Assembly (NCBI RefSeq): GCF_007744675.1 | Contig: NZ_CP036269.1 | Coordinates: 2,247,501-2,311,500 of the forward strand | Reading direction: 5' to 3' | DNA from: Gimesia alba | Lineage (GTDB): Bacteria > Planctomycetota > Planctomycetia > Planctomycetales > Planctomycetaceae | Length of the DNA: 64,000 bases | Shown: one piece after another, positions 1 through 10,557 of the stretch | Numbering within the stretch: the stretch's first letter is position 1 | How the letters are laid out: each line of letters starts with the position of its first letter | Made by a program: the position numbers and the translations under genes | Notes under the pieces: model-generated | Database searches by the model: none | Seen by the model: only the letters and a program-made list of their open reading frames with translations | Told to the model about the DNA's origin: nothing

Positions 1-912
1 TGCGCTGCCATGCACGACGTGTTTCAGCAAATTCGCCAGGTCGCGGCGACTGATGCCACGGTTCTGATTCAGGGAGAGAGCGGGACAGGGAAAGAGCTCA
101 TCGCCCGGGCACTGCATGACCTGAGTAATCGGAGCAGTGGTCCGTTTGTCGCCGTCAATCTGGGAGCGATGCCCGAGACACTTCTCGAAAGTGAATTATT
201 CGGCCATGAGAAAGGATCTTTCAGCGGTGCCACACGACAAAAGCCCGGCTGCTTCGAACAGGCCCAGGGTGGTTCACTGTTTCTGGATGAAGTCACAGAG
301 ATGCCGGCCAAAAGTCAGGTCGATCTGTTGCGGGTTCTGGAGACGCAACAGTTTATGCGCGTGGGTGGGGAAGAGGTGATGAAAAGTGATGCGCGCATCA
401 TTTCTGCAACCAATAAATCAGTTGAGCCATTAATTGAAGAGGGGACATTCCGCGAGGATTTGTTCTATCGGCTAAATGTCATTCCAATTCATGTTCCGGC
501 ATTGCGCGAACGCCGGGATGATATCCCTTTGCTGGTCGAACATTTTCTGACTCATTTCTGTCAGCGTCACAATCGACCTCATAAGAAAATCTCCCCTGAA
601 GCAATGCAGAAGCTGGTCAGTGCGCGCTGGCCCGGGAATGTTCGCCAACTTCGTAATGTGATCGAAAGATTGGTTGTCACTCTGCCGGGCGATGTGATAC
701 ATGCTACGGATTTACCTGACGACCTGAATCCAGCCATTTCATCTTCAAGTGAACCCTTAAAAACCTTAGCCGAAGTCACAGAAGACGCAGAGAAAGCAGC
801 GATCTCGGCTGCCCTGGCTGTTTGTGATTACCATCGTGAAAAAACCGCAAAAATGCTCGGAGTCAGTGTCCGCACACTGCACTACAAAATGAGTCGTTAC
901 GGGCTCCATTAG
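1..912 (+). CDS. Sigma-54-dependent transcriptional activator, 5' truncated by window edge
   Basis: An enhancer-binding protein that would use ATP hydrolysis to remodel sigma-54 RNA polymerase. The frame is open to base 1, so the ATG at 10 is probably internal and an N-terminal receiver or sensor domain may lie outside the window. Numbering from that ATG, Walker A (GESGTGKE) is at about 22-29, the sigma-54 contact loop reads GSFSGA at 69-74 (canonical GAFTGA, so two conservative changes), Walker B (GGSLFLDE) is at 87-94, and the sensor-II segment [10 protein letters not shown] is near 207-216. A Fis-type helix-turn-helix occupies the last 30 residues ([17 protein letters not shown]). All AAA+ elements are intact. 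Its target promoters cannot be read from here; the next gene starts about 300 bases downstream and is probably a separate transcript. Confidence 0.93.
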   Translation, partial: CAAMHDVFQQIRQVAATDATVLIQGESGTGKELIARALHDLSNRSSGPFVAVNLGAMPETLLESELFGHEKGSFSGATRQKPGCFEQAQGGSLFLDEVTEMPAKSQVDLLRVLETQQFMRVGGEEVMKSDARIISATNKSVEPLIEEGTFREDLFYRLNVIPIHVPALRERRDDIPLLVEHFLTHFCQRHNRPHKKISPEAMQKLVSARWPGNVRQLRNVIERLVVTLPGDVIHATDLPDDLNPAISSSSEPLKTLAEVTEDAEKAAISAALAVCDYHREKTAKMLGVSVRTLHYKMSRYGLH

Positions 913-985
913 GCACACAGAATTCTTTGAATCTGTTTCGAGACAACTTCCTGTCAGCCCGAAGTTCAGCTCGCACGTGCATTGC

Positions 986-1006
986 TGGTTGATTTAATAT
1001 CAACCA
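986..1006 (+). terminator. Hairpin after the sigma-54 activator gene
   Basis: An 8-bp perfect inverted repeat (TGGTTGAT / ATCAACCA) with a TTAAT loop lies about 75 bases past the activator stop codon. There is no T-run after it, so a terminator role is only suggested by position. The rest of the gap to 1212 shows no other feature apart from the ribosome binding site of the next gene. Confidence 0.3.
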
Positions 1007-1211
1007 AAGTGGCCTGCTTCCTATTGAACAGGTTGACTGAGGGCGACTCTCTCTGATCCGGGAAATGCTAGTCTACACTGAATAACAAGCGTTCATTCGT
1101 GGCATTGCTTCCGCTTCTGGGGCGTGTTATAAATTAATGTGTGTTTTAGTTCGTGTTGATGAATCGAGCAACTTGAGCTGCGGAGAACGTAGGAAAGTGC
1201 AAGTAAAAACT

Positions 1212-4200
1212 ATGATGACATCGTCGTATTATCTGTCAGTGCGCAACATGACAGTCTTGTTGGCGTTCGTGACACTGTTGTTGAGTCCGGAGATTTCTCG
1301 TGCGGCTGAGCCTCTGGAATATAATCGTGACATTCGCCCTATACTGGCAGATCATTGCTTTGCCTGTCATGGTGCGGACAGTGCGGCTCGTAAAGCGGAC
1401 TTGCGACTGGATCAGCGTGAAGCGGCAATGGAATCAGGTGCAATCGTTGAAGGGAAGCCTGATGAAAGCGAATTGATCGCACGTATTCTGAGTGATGATC
1501 CCGATCTGGTGATGCCTCCACATGCGTCGAAAAATCCCCTTACCGAAGACCAGAAGGCTGCTTTGAAACAGTGGGTTGCTGGAGGGGCGAATTATCAACC
1601 CCACTGGTCTTTTATCACACCGAAGCGATCCAGCTTGCCAATTGTCAAGAATAAGGCCTGGAGTAAGAATGCCATTGATCGTTTTGTATTGGCTCGGCTG
1701 GAAGCCAACGGACTGTCGCCGGCACCAGAAGCCGACGCGTCAACATTATTTCGTCGGTTGCATCTCGACATCACGGGGCTTCCACCGGCTCCCGTAGAAG
1801 TCACGCAGTTTGTAGCCGATTATCGTCAGCGAAAAGATGCTGCTCTTTCGGAATGGATTGATCGATTAATGTCAACGACAGCCTGGGGAGAACACCGGGC
1901 TCGTTACTGGCTGGATGCGGCGCGTTATGGTGACACTCATGGTTTGCACTTTGATAACTATCGTGAAATGTGGATTTATCGTGACTGGGTCATTCGCGCC
2001 TTTAACAGGAATCTGCCCTTTGACCAGTTCACAGTGGAACAACTGGCAGGAGACCTGCTACCCGATCCAACGACGGACCAGCTGATAGCGACCGGGTTTC
2101 AACGGTGCAATATCACCACAAACGAAGGGGGCACAATCGATGAGGAAAATCTGGCAAATTATGCCTCTGACCGTGTACAGACATTTGGCTGGGTCTACCT
2201 TGGTTTAACAACCAACTGTGCTCAGTGTCATGATCACAAGTTTGACCCGCTCACGATGAAAGACTATTACTCGCTGGCCGCCTTCTTCCGAAATACAACA
2301 CAAGGTCCCAAAGATGGAAACGTGGCCGATGGCCGCGGCCCTTCTATAATGGTCCCTTCCGCCGAGGATCAGCCACGCTGGAATGTGCTGCCCGATGAAA
2401 TCGCATCAGCAAAACAGAAACGCGAGGCACGCAAAAAAGACGCGCGCTCCGATTTCAAGAAGTGGTTGGACTCAGTGACGCCCGATTCGATCGGTCAGGA
2501 CATTCCCAATGATCAGCTCGTATTGCATCTGCCACTCAATGAAGGGCAGGGGAAGGAACTGCAAGCGATCGGTCTGAAAGAATCACTCATTCAGGTGGGA
2601 AAACTGAATTGGGACAAGAATGGTCAGTCAGGTCCGACTCCCGTGATTACATCCGGGGCGACGTTGGAAGTGGGGAGTGTTGGTGATTTCGATCGAAATC
2701 ACGCTTTCAGTTATGGTGCCTGGGTGAAGACAGCGCGCAAGGATGCCCAGGCAGGCATCCTTGCGAAAATGGATGTGAAAGCCGCTTATCGTGGCTGGGA
2801 CCTGTGGCAGAACGGCCAGTCATTCGGTACCCACATTATTGATGCCTGGCCCGGAAACGCTCTGAAAGTCGTTACGCGCAACAGAGTGGTGAAACCGGGA
2901 AAATGGCAGCATGTCTTCGTGACCTATGATGGCTCTGGCAAACCTGCCGGCGTAAAGATATTTGTGGATGGACGGGAAGAGCCGATTCGTGTCGAACAGC
3001 AGTCTCTCAAAGCAGACGCTTCGATTCGCACGCCCACCCCCTTACGTGTTGGCCAGAGGAGTGAAGGGGCTATCTTTGAAGGGGGCGCTGTTCAGGATGT
3101 CCGCCTTTATGATCGGCAACTTAGTGGCAATGAAGTTACCGCGATTGCTGAGAATTCTTCGATGCAGAAACTGCTTTCGATCGCTGCAGAGAAACGAACA
3201 CCTCAGCAGGCAGCGAAGTTGTATCAATATTACCTTGCAAATCACGATGCTGATTATCCTAAATTAGCTGCCTCGGTAGTCCGACTGGAAGCAGAACAGG
3301 CCGCGATTCGTTCTCGCAGCCCGGTGACCCACATTCAGAAAGAAAAACCGAATTCCCCCGCGATGGCTCACATATTGATGCGTGGTGCCTACGATAAACC
3401 AGGTGACCAGGTCTCCGCCGCACCCCCTGCATCTCTGCATGCCATGCCAGCCGGAGCTGCGTCCAATCGACTGGGACTGGCGCAATGGGTGGTCGATTCC
3501 CAAAATCCACTGACGGCACGTGTGACTGTGAATCGGTTCTGGCAGGAAGTTTTCGGACAGGGAATTGTCTCAACGGCGGAAGATTTTGGAATCATGGGGG
3601 CACCTCCCAGCCACCCGGATCTGTTGGACTGGCTCGCGGTTGAGTTTCAGGAAAAGGGCTGGGACGTGAAACAGTTATTTAAACTGATGTTGATGAGCGC
3701 AACCTATCGACAGGCGGCAATCACCACGCCCGAAAAGTTAGAAAAGGATCGAGATAATTTTCTGTTGTCTCGTGGCCCACGTTTTCGAATGGATGCCGAA
3801 ATGGTTCGTGATTACTCTTTGGCAGCGAGCGGTCTGTTGTCGAAAAAGATGTACGGCCCCGGAATAAAACCATATCAACCCGAAGGAATTTGGGACATTG
3901 TCGGGCTCCCCGAAGGCAATACACGGATCTATGTGCAAGACAAGGGCGAAAACCTTTATCGCCGATCGATTTACACTTTCTGGAAACGAATGGCACCTCC
4001 GCCAAATCTGGAAACGTTTAACGCGCCCAGCCGAGAAGTCTGTACGGTTCGGCGCGAAAGAACGAATACGCCGCTTCAGGCATTGGTGACATTAAACGAT
4101 CCGCAGTTTGTTGAAGCGGCCCGAAATCTGGCACAGGAAGCGGTTCTCAACGGAGGGGATCAGTTTGAAGAGCGAGTGCAATTTGTGGCACAGCGTTTAT

Positions 4201-4412
4201 TGGCTCGAAATCTGCGACCAGAAGAGCAGGCGATCGCCCAATCATCATTTGACGATTTAGCCGCCTATTATACGTCACATATTGAAGACGCAAAAAAACT
4301 GATTTCAGTCGGCGATTCAAAACCAGCTGAGCAGGTTGATGTGGCGACACTCGCTGCCTGGACAATGCTGGTCAACGAACTGATGAATCTGGATGAAACA
4401 TTAAATAAATAA
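1212..4412 (+). CDS. PSCyt1-DUF1549-LamG-DUF1553 cytochrome-like protein
   Basis: A large exported planctomycete protein of about 1066 residues. Order: signal peptide ending near RAAEP, a planctomycete cytochrome c domain with CFACH at about 49-53, a DUF1549 region with a second haem-type motif CAQCH near 336, a LamG/concanavalin-like domain at about 436-646, and a C-terminal DUF1553 domain from about 746 with the characteristic NTPLQALVTLN segment. The open frame reaches back to 1137, but the ATG at 1212 gives a clean signal peptide and follows AGGAAAG, so it is preferred; 1215 and 1248 are alternatives. The DUF1501 gene 65 bases downstream is its usual partner. The family's function is not established; a periplasmic c-type cytochrome linked to breakdown of complex substrates is the usual guess. 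CXXCH binding haem is family knowledge, not proven here. Confidence 0.92.
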   Translation: MMTSSYYLSVRNMTVLLAFVTLLLSPEISRAAEPLEYNRDIRPILADHCFACHGADSAARKADLRLDQREAAMESGAIVEGKPDESELIARILSDDPDLVMPPHASKNPLTEDQKAALKQWVAGGANYQPHWSFITPKRSSLPIVKNKAWSKNAIDRFVLARLEANGLSPAPEADASTLFRRLHLDITGLPPAPVEVTQFVADYRQRKDAALSEWIDRLMSTTAWGEHRARYWLDAARYGDTHGLHFDNYREMWIYRDWVIRAFNRNLPFDQFTVEQLAGDLLPDPTTDQLIATGFQRCNITTNEGGTIDEENLANYASDRVQTFGWVYLGLTTNCAQCHDHKFDPLTMKDYYSLAAFFRNTTQGPKDGNVADGRGPSIMVPSAEDQPRWNVLPDEIASAKQKREARKKDARSDFKKWLDSVTPDSIGQDIPNDQLVLHLPLNEGQGKELQAIGLKESLIQVGKLNWDKNGQSGPTPVITSGATLEVGSVGDFDRNHAFSYGAWVKTARKDAQAGILAKMDVKAAYRGWDLWQNGQSFGTHIIDAWPGNALKVVTRNRVVKPGKWQHVFVTYDGSGKPAGVKIFVDGREEPIRVEQQSLKADASIRTPTPLRVGQRSEGAIFEGGAVQDVRLYDRQLSGNEVTAIAENSSMQKLLSIAAEKRTPQQAAKLYQYYLANHDADYPKLAASVVRLEAEQAAIRSRSPVTHIQKEKPNSPAMAHILMRGAYDKPGDQVSAAPPASLHAMPAGAASNRLGLAQWVVDSQNPLTARVTVNRFWQEVFGQGIVSTAEDFGIMGAPPSHPDLLDWLAVEFQEKGWDVKQLFKLMLMSATYRQAAITTPEKLEKDRDNFLLSRGPRFRMDAEMVRDYSLAASGLLSKKMYGPGIKPYQPEGIWDIVGLPEGNTRIYVQDKGENLYRRSIYTFWKRMAPPPNLETFNAPSREVCTVRRERTNTPLQALVTLNDPQFVEAARNLAQEAVLNGGDQFEERVQFVAQRLLARNLRPEEQAIAQSSFDDLAAYYTSHIEDAKKLISVGDSKPAEQVDVATLAAWTMLVNELMNLDETLNK

Positions 4413-4477
4413 CCAGTCTGATGCACTTTCATTTGAGGTGCAGGATGACTGTATTGGTTAACTATGGGGTTCTGAAT

Positions 4478-5926
4478 ATGAACATCTTTGAAGACTTTCA
4501 TCAACTGGAAACACGTCGTCATTTTTTTGCTCGCGGGCGACATCTGCTGGGGGGGGCGGCTCTGGCTTCATTGCTCGGCAATTCAGCAAAAGCAACGACT
4601 GAAAGCCAACCGGTGGGAAGTCATTTTCCCCCTAAGGCAAAGCGGGTGATCTATCTGCACATGGTGGGAGGTCCTTCGCAGATGGATCTGTTCGACTATA
4701 AGCCGGTCATGCAGAAATTCTACGACAAAGATCTTCCCGACTCAGTTCGTATGGGGCAGCGTCTGACAACGATGACCAGCGGCCAGAAACGATTTCCCAT
4801 TGCTCCCTCAAAATACAAATTCAGCCCGGCTGGTGAGTGTGGCATGTGGATGAATACCGAGCTCCTGCCTAACTTGGCAAAGAAGGCCGACGAAATCTGC
4901 TGGATGCGCAGCCTGCATACCGAGGCCATCAATCACGAACCTGCCATCGCAGCGATGCAGACGGGAAATCAAGTCCCCGGTCGCCCCTGTCTGGGGGCAT
5001 GGGCTTCCTATGGACTGGGATCCGACAACGAAAATCTGCCTGCATTTGTGGTATTGGTCGCAACTCCCTCCAACCGCGAGCAGGAACAGGCGATTTCATC
5101 TCGACTTTGGAGTGCCGGTTACCTGCCCGGCGTGCATTCCGGAGTCTCGTTTCGCAGTAAGGGGGATCCGATTCTCTATATCAATAATCCTCCTGGTGTT
5201 CCCGATGCCATCAGAAAGAAAACGATTGATGGGCTCAACGCACTCAACGAACTGAATTATCAGGCATTAGGTGATCCGGAAACGCACACGCGGATTCGCC
5301 AGTATGAAATGGCATTCCGCATGCAGGCAAGTGTTCCGGAATTGACCGACCTCAGCAGTGAATCCGAAAGTACGTTTAAACTCTACGGTGAAGCCGCCAA
5401 AAAACCAGGTACCTTCGCTAACACCGCTTTAATGACGCGGCGGCTCGCAGAGCGGGGCGTGCGGTTCATTCAGGTTTATCACAATAACTGGGATCATCAT
5501 TCCAACGTGGGAGGACGCATGCTTTCTCAATGTAAAGACGTTGATCAACCCTGTTTTGCATTGCTCGAAGACCTCAAGCAACGCGGTATGTTGGACGACA
5601 CTTTGGTGATCTGGGGCGGCGAGTTCGGTCGAACAATTTATTCACAGGGAAGTTTGTCCAAAGAGAATTACGGCCGTGATCATCATCCCCGCTGTTTCAG
5701 TATGTGGATGGCAGGTGGCGGCGCAAAGGGCGGTGCCATCTATGGAGAGACCGACGATTTCTCATATAACATCGTGAAAGATCCATTGCACATTCACGAC
5801 TTCCATGCGACCGTGCTCCAACTGCTCGGCTTTGATCATGAGAAATTCACCTATAAGTTCCAGGGACTCGATCAAAGACTGACAGGCGTCGAACCTGCTC
5901 ACGTGGTGAAAGAACTCATTTCTTAA
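4478..5926 (+). CDS. DUF1501 family protein (partner of upstream DUF1553 protein)
   Basis: A 482-residue member of DUF1501, a family related to the alkaline phosphatase/sulfatase fold. The N-terminus has a twin-arginine-like export signal (TRRHFFARG followed by a hydrophobic Gly/Ala/Leu stretch). Family landmarks are the HMVGGPSQMDLFDYKP segment after the leader, NHEPA, the NNWDHHSN region, the GGEFGRT motif and the GRDHHPRCFS motif; His, Asp and Glu residues here would be the metal or phosphate ligands of the related fold. The frame opens at 4421, but the ATG at 4478 directly precedes the twin-arginine leader and is chosen. It follows the DUF1553 gene by 65 bases and is presumably co-transcribed. 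Enzymatic activity has not been shown for the family as far as I know. Confidence 0.92.
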   Translation: MNIFEDFHQLETRRHFFARGRHLLGGAALASLLGNSAKATTESQPVGSHFPPKAKRVIYLHMVGGPSQMDLFDYKPVMQKFYDKDLPDSVRMGQRLTTMTSGQKRFPIAPSKYKFSPAGECGMWMNTELLPNLAKKADEICWMRSLHTEAINHEPAIAAMQTGNQVPGRPCLGAWASYGLGSDNENLPAFVVLVATPSNREQEQAISSRLWSAGYLPGVHSGVSFRSKGDPILYINNPPGVPDAIRKKTIDGLNALNELNYQALGDPETHTRIRQYEMAFRMQASVPELTDLSSESESTFKLYGEAAKKPGTFANTALMTRRLAERGVRFIQVYHNNWDHHSNVGGRMLSQCKDVDQPCFALLEDLKQRGMLDDTLVIWGGEFGRTIYSQGSLSKENYGRDHHPRCFSMWMAGGGAKGGAIYGETDDFSYNIVKDPLHIHDFHATVLQLLGFDHEKFTYKFQGLDQRLTGVEPAHVVKELIS

Positions 5927-5996
5927 GGTTAGACGTAGGAATTTGAAAATCTGAGAGAATGATAGACTGAATGCAGCCTCTCATTTCCAAATCGCG

Positions 5997-7457
5997 TCAG
6001 GTCAGAATGTCTTTGACGACAGTTCCGTGCACGTCGGTAAGACGGTAATCGCGACCCTGGAATCGGTAAGTCAGACGCTCGTGGTTGATGCCGAGGCAGT
6101 GCAGGATGGTGGCGTGAAAGTCGTGCACGTGAACTGGATTTTCGGTGATGTTATAGCAGTAATCATCGGTTTGCCCGTAGGTGATACCGGGTTTGATACC
6201 ACCCCCCGCCATCCAGATTGAAAAACATCGCGGGTGATGATCTCGGCCAAACGATTTCGGATTACCTTGCGAATAGACCGTACGGCCAAATTCGCCGCCC
6301 CAGATCACGAGTGTTTCATCCAGCATGCCGCGCTGTTTTAAATCAGCAATCAAGGCAGCAGATCCCTGATCGGTCTGCTTGGCCAGAGTCGGCAGGTACT
6401 TTTGGACATTGCTATGGTGATCCCAGCCACGGTGAAACACTTGAATAAAGCGGACGCCGCGTTCGGCCAGTCTTCTTGCAAGCAGACAATTGGCTGCGTG
6501 AGTTCCCGGCTCCTTCACGTCGTCGCCATACAGTTCGAGCGTGCTGGCCGACTCATTGGAGATATCGGCAAGTTCCGGAACCGAGGTCTGCATGCGGTAT
6601 GCCATTTCATATTGCGCGATCCGAGCGGTGATCTCAGGGTCGCCAACTTCTTGCTCACGTATCTGATTGAGCCTTGCCAGACGGTCCAACATCACTCGGC
6701 GCTGAGAATCATTTCCGCCGGCTGGATCGCTCAGGTAGAGAACTGGATCACCCTGGCTACGGAATTTGACACCTTGATATTTCGACGATAAAAAGCCACT
6801 ACCCCACAACCGGTCATACAGGGGCTGTGCCTGATGGAACGAATTTTTACTAAGCAATACGACAAACGAGGGAAGATTTTCCGTCTCGCTTCCCAGGCCG
6901 TAACTGAGCCAGGCTCCGATACTGGGACGTCCCGGTTGCTGATGTCCTGATTGAAAGAACGTGATCGCGGGATCATGATTGATGGCTTCGGTGTGCATGG
7001 AATTAATCACGCAAATATCATCGGCCACGTTTCCCATATGCGGTAACAGATCACTCAGCCACGTACCCGATTCACCATGCTGTCGAAAGTTCCAGGGTGA
7101 TTTGACAACAGGGAATTTCTTCTGTCCTGCAGTCATACCCGTCAGTCGCTGTCCTTTGCGAATGCTGTCAGGCAATTCGCTCATGTGCAGTTTGTCGAGA
7201 GACGGTTTGTGAGCGAGCAGGTCGACTTGGGAAGGCGCGCCTGACTGCAGCAGATAGATGACCCGCTTGGCTTTGGGAGCAAAATGCGGAATACCTGGCA
7301 GACCGCCGACGCGTGATGCATCGCTGGTTGTTTCTTTCGAAAACAGGTCCCGATTGAGCAACGACGCCAGGGCTGCCACACCAATGCCGGTGCTCGAGCG
7401 TCCAAAAAATTGGCGCCGGTTTACCTGTAATTGCATTTCAGACAAGGGATCGAGCAT
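5997..7457 (-). CDS. DUF1501 family protein (second pair, inverted)
   Basis: 486 residues, clearly paralogous to the DUF1501 proteins at 4478 and 14051. The leader contains NRRQFFGRSSTGIGVAALAS, a twin-arginine-like signal. The same landmarks occur in order: [37 protein letters not shown] and FGRDHHPRCFS. It starts only 4 bases after the stop codon of the DUF1549/DUF1553 gene on the same strand, so the two form one operon transcribed leftward. It converges on the DUF1501 gene ending at 5926, with about 70 bases between stop codons. Probably exported to the periplasm; the substrate is unknown. Confidence 0.92.
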   Translation of the reverse strand: MLDPLSEMQLQVNRRQFFGRSSTGIGVAALASLLNRDLFSKETTSDASRVGGLPGIPHFAPKAKRVIYLLQSGAPSQVDLLAHKPSLDKLHMSELPDSIRKGQRLTGMTAGQKKFPVVKSPWNFRQHGESGTWLSDLLPHMGNVADDICVINSMHTEAINHDPAITFFQSGHQQPGRPSIGAWLSYGLGSETENLPSFVVLLSKNSFHQAQPLYDRLWGSGFLSSKYQGVKFRSQGDPVLYLSDPAGGNDSQRRVMLDRLARLNQIREQEVGDPEITARIAQYEMAYRMQTSVPELADISNESASTLELYGDDVKEPGTHAANCLLARRLAERGVRFIQVFHRGWDHHSNVQKYLPTLAKQTDQGSAALIADLKQRGMLDETLVIWGGEFGRTVYSQGNPKSFGRDHHPRCFSIWMAGGGIKPGITYGQTDDYCYNITENPVHVHDFHATILHCLGINHERLTYRFQGRDYRLTDVHGTVVKDILT

Positions 7458-7461
7458 CGTT

Positions 7462-10400
7462 TTATTCCTTCGTAATCGCTTCGTCCAGATTGAGAAACAC
7501 GCGGGTCAGACTGGTGAAAGCCGCCAGCTTTGCTGGATTGAATTTTGTATCTGAGGCTGAATCACCCACCTGTAGCAGACGAAGTGCGGCTGCCTGATCA
7601 TTGGCGTAAAACTTCAAATCGGTTTCATAAGCTTCGCGGAACAGAGCCAGTTCAGAATCACTGGGTTGTCGCGCCGTGACCAGTCGAAATCCATATTTGA
7701 TCTGTTCATCAACCGTCGTGCCCCCTTCAGACAGCATCCGCTCGGCCAGCTTGCGGGCTGCTTCGACGAATTGGGGACCATTCAACAGCAGTAATGCTTG
7801 TAACGGCGTATTGGTTCGTGACCGACGAATCGTACAGAATTCCCGTTCCGGGGCATCGAGTGTTTTCAGCATGGGAGAAGGGACCGTCCGCTTCCAGAAT
7901 GTGTAAAGACTCCGTCGATAGAGATCCTCCCCCGTTCCTTGTGGATACGCTTTGGAGTAATTCGGCCGGTTATTCAATTCGAGCCAAAGGCCTTTCGGCT
8001 GATACGGGTAGACGCTTTTTCCGCCCAGCCGTTCCACAAGTAATCCACTGGTGACTAACGTGGCATCGCGAATTTCTTCGGCAGACAGTCGCATTCTGGG
8101 GCCACGAGCGAGAAGTCGATTTTCCGGGTCTTGTTTATAGGCTGCCGCACCGACATGTGAAGTTTGCCGATAGGTAGCGGAATTCAAAATCAACCGCTGC
8201 ATCTGTTTGATGTCCCAGCCACTGCGAATAAATTCCAAGGCGAGCCAGTCCAATAATTCCGGATGGCTGGGTAATTCACCCTGAACTCCAAAATCTTCAG
8301 ACGTTTTCACTAATCCCAACCCGAAGATGCGTTGCCAGTAGCGATTGATGGCAACACGTGCCGTGAGTGGATGATCGGGAGCAACCAGCCACTCGGCGAA
8401 GCCCAGACGATTCTTTGCTGCCGTTTTGGGCATCGGCGGGAAAATCGCGGGAACATTAGGGCTGACCTGATCGCGGGGTTCATTGTATTGCCCGCGGTCG
8501 AGAAGATACGTGGCGCGTGGCTGAGCCATGTCCTGCATGATCATGGTTTCCGGGATCGCCGCCATTTTCTGTTTTTCGAGTTCCGCGATGCGTTGCTTGA
8601 GTTCCTGCCTGGGATTGTGATGCGCGAGGAAATATTCACGCAATTGTTTCTGTTCGTTGGCGGAGCGGAGATTTCGTTTTTTCGCAGCAATCTGTCGAAT
8701 GTCGGCAGGAATACCGTGCAACTGCAGATTTTGGGGTGCGTCGCCCGTGATGGAAAAGCGGGGACGCCCCACACCGTGTGTCGCAAAACCGGCGTCGTGA
8801 CGCAGTCGAAACTGCAATTCGGTGCCACCCTCAAAGCCGAAAGGGGAGGCCGCGATGAACATGGCCGTCGCGGGAAGTTTGCGCGTCGGTCCGTCTACTG
8901 CCCAACCGTTGTTGCCGGCCACACTCCCATCAATGGCTTTGGCGATTTCATAATTAGCCTGTGAATAGTCGGCGATTGCGCGGGTAAACTTCACGGTTTG
9001 CTGCTGTGAGGGATCTGCGATAGAAACCGCCGTTAGTTCAAATTCGCTCAGAACAAAATTAGAATTGCTGTGACGACCTGGGCCACCGCCGGGAAGCGAC
9101 TCATGTGTGAGCGCTTCCAGTCGGACGGCGGTCAGATTGGTTGCATCAGTTTTCGCGGTGATCTCGTAGACATCTTTTTGAGGATTCGCCCCGCTGGTCA
9201 GAATGGACTTGTCGGCGAGCTTCGTAAGAGTCGTTCCACCGGATGATTTCATGGTCAGTGGTTCAATCACCGTCCAGCCATGTTCCGGCTGTGTGGAGAT
9301 CTGCTCTGACCATGAATTCAAATGCTGGGCGATGTTAATCGGTTTCTTCAGCTCAGTCTTCAGTCGCGTCAGTTCGACGTCAAAATTTTGCTGCGATGCT
9401 GTCGCAAGCGGCGAAGGAATACGTTGTTTGGGAGCAAATCCTCGCATGCCTCGTTCTGGTACCTGATTGAAAAACGCATACAACTGATAGAACTCTTTTT
9501 GAGAGATCGGATCGAATTTATGTTCATGACAGCGAGCACAGCCGATGGTAAGTGCGAGCCAGACTTCACCCGTCGTAACCAGCCGGTCCATGACATACTC
9601 GGTCCGATACTCTTCATCAATGATGCCGCCCTCGATGGTGATGCCGTGGTTTCGGTTGAAGCCGGTTGCCAGTCGTTGCTGATCGGTGGCGGCTGGCAAC
9701 AAGTCGCCGGCAAGCTGTTCGATTGTGAATTCGTTGAACGGTTTATTTGTGTTATACGCATTGATGACCCAGTCCCGCCAGATCCATTGTTCTCGCTCGG
9801 TATCATATTGATAACCGTTGCTGTCGGCATAGCGGGCCAGGTCAAGCCAGTGCCGCGCCATGTGTTCGCCGTAGGCAGGAGAGGCAAGATAGTAATCGAC
9901 CATCGTTGTATACGCGTCCGGAGATTGATCGGAAAGAAACTTGTCGATCTCTTTAAGCGTGGGAGGCAGGCCAGTCAAATCAAAGGCCACACGTCGAATT
10001 AAGGTTTCACGTTTTGCTTCGCGTGCGGGTTGTAATCCTTCGCGTTCTAATCGTGCAAGTACGAAATGGTCTATGTTGTTCTTTGCCCAGGATGAATTCT
10101 GAGTCTTGGGGATCGCCGGTTGTTTCGGTGCGACAAAGGCCCAATGTGCTTCGTATTCTGCTCCTTGTTCGATCCATGTTTTCAGAATGGCAATCTGTTT
10201 TGCGTTCAGTGGATTCGGCCCATCAGCGGGAGGCATACGCTCATTTTCATCTTGTGTCGTGATGCGATGAATCAGTTCGCTCGATTGCACTTTACCGGGT
10301 GTGATTACCCTCTTGCCTGAGTCTGCTTTGCCGATTGCTGATTCTCGCTGATCCAATCGCAGGTCTGCTGCACGGGTTGCCGAATCGGGGCCGTGACACG

Positions 10401-10524
10401 TAAAACAATGATTTGAGAGAATCGGCAGGACATCGCGATTGAATTCGATTGTTTCTTCTGCAGCAGCAACGCAGGTCAATAGCGTTGCCGGCAAAGCGAT
10501 CAAAATCATCTTGATTGCGTTCAC
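7462..10524 (-). CDS. PSCyt1-DUF1549-DUF1553 cytochrome-like protein with galactose-binding-like insert
   Basis: About 1020 residues. A signal peptide ends near CVAAAEE; the first haem-type motif CFTCH is at about 40-44 and the second, CARCHEH, near 330. The C-terminal DUF1553 domain has GFAEWL, TARVAINRYWQ and NTPLQALLLLN. In place of the LamG domain of its two paralogues, the middle (about 460-620) resembles a discoidin/galactose-binding-like fold (ALTHESLPGGGPGRHSNSNF, then IDGSVAGNNGW). The longest frame begins at 10557, but a GTG at 10524 has AAAGGAT ideally placed upstream and opens the signal peptide, so it is chosen. It is the first gene of a two-gene operon with the DUF1501 gene and is divergent from the third pair at 10862. 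Confidence 0.9.
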   Translation of the reverse strand: MNAIKMILIALPATLLTCVAAAEETIEFNRDVLPILSNHCFTCHGPDSATRAADLRLDQRESAIGKADSGKRVITPGKVQSSELIHRITTQDENERMPPADGPNPLNAKQIAILKTWIEQGAEYEAHWAFVAPKQPAIPKTQNSSWAKNNIDHFVLARLEREGLQPAREAKRETLIRRVAFDLTGLPPTLKEIDKFLSDQSPDAYTTMVDYYLASPAYGEHMARHWLDLARYADSNGYQYDTEREQWIWRDWVINAYNTNKPFNEFTIEQLAGDLLPAATDQQRLATGFNRNHGITIEGGIIDEEYRTEYVMDRLVTTGEVWLALTIGCARCHEHKFDPISQKEFYQLYAFFNQVPERGMRGFAPKQRIPSPLATASQQNFDVELTRLKTELKKPINIAQHLNSWSEQISTQPEHGWTVIEPLTMKSSGGTTLTKLADKSILTSGANPQKDVYEITAKTDATNLTAVRLEALTHESLPGGGPGRHSNSNFVLSEFELTAVSIADPSQQQTVKFTRAIADYSQANYEIAKAIDGSVAGNNGWAVDGPTRKLPATAMFIAASPFGFEGGTELQFRLRHDAGFATHGVGRPRFSITGDAPQNLQLHGIPADIRQIAAKKRNLRSANEQKQLREYFLAHHNPRQELKQRIAELEKQKMAAIPETMIMQDMAQPRATYLLDRGQYNEPRDQVSPNVPAIFPPMPKTAAKNRLGFAEWLVAPDHPLTARVAINRYWQRIFGLGLVKTSEDFGVQGELPSHPELLDWLALEFIRSGWDIKQMQRLILNSATYRQTSHVGAAAYKQDPENRLLARGPRMRLSAEEIRDATLVTSGLLVERLGGKSVYPYQPKGLWLELNNRPNYSKAYPQGTGEDLYRRSLYTFWKRTVPSPMLKTLDAPEREFCTIRRSRTNTPLQALLLLNGPQFVEAARKLAERMLSEGGTTVDEQIKYGFRLVTARQPSDSELALFREAYETDLKFYANDQAAALRLLQVGDSASDTKFNPAKLAAFTSLTRVFLNLDEAITKE

Positions 10525-10557
10525 GATAGATATCCTTTGAGCAGCATTGAAAACCAA

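Noticed and set aside
8332-8964. 210-codon plus-strand frame inside the minus-strand DUF1553 gene
   Set aside because: Shadow frame of a well-supported gene; no domain.
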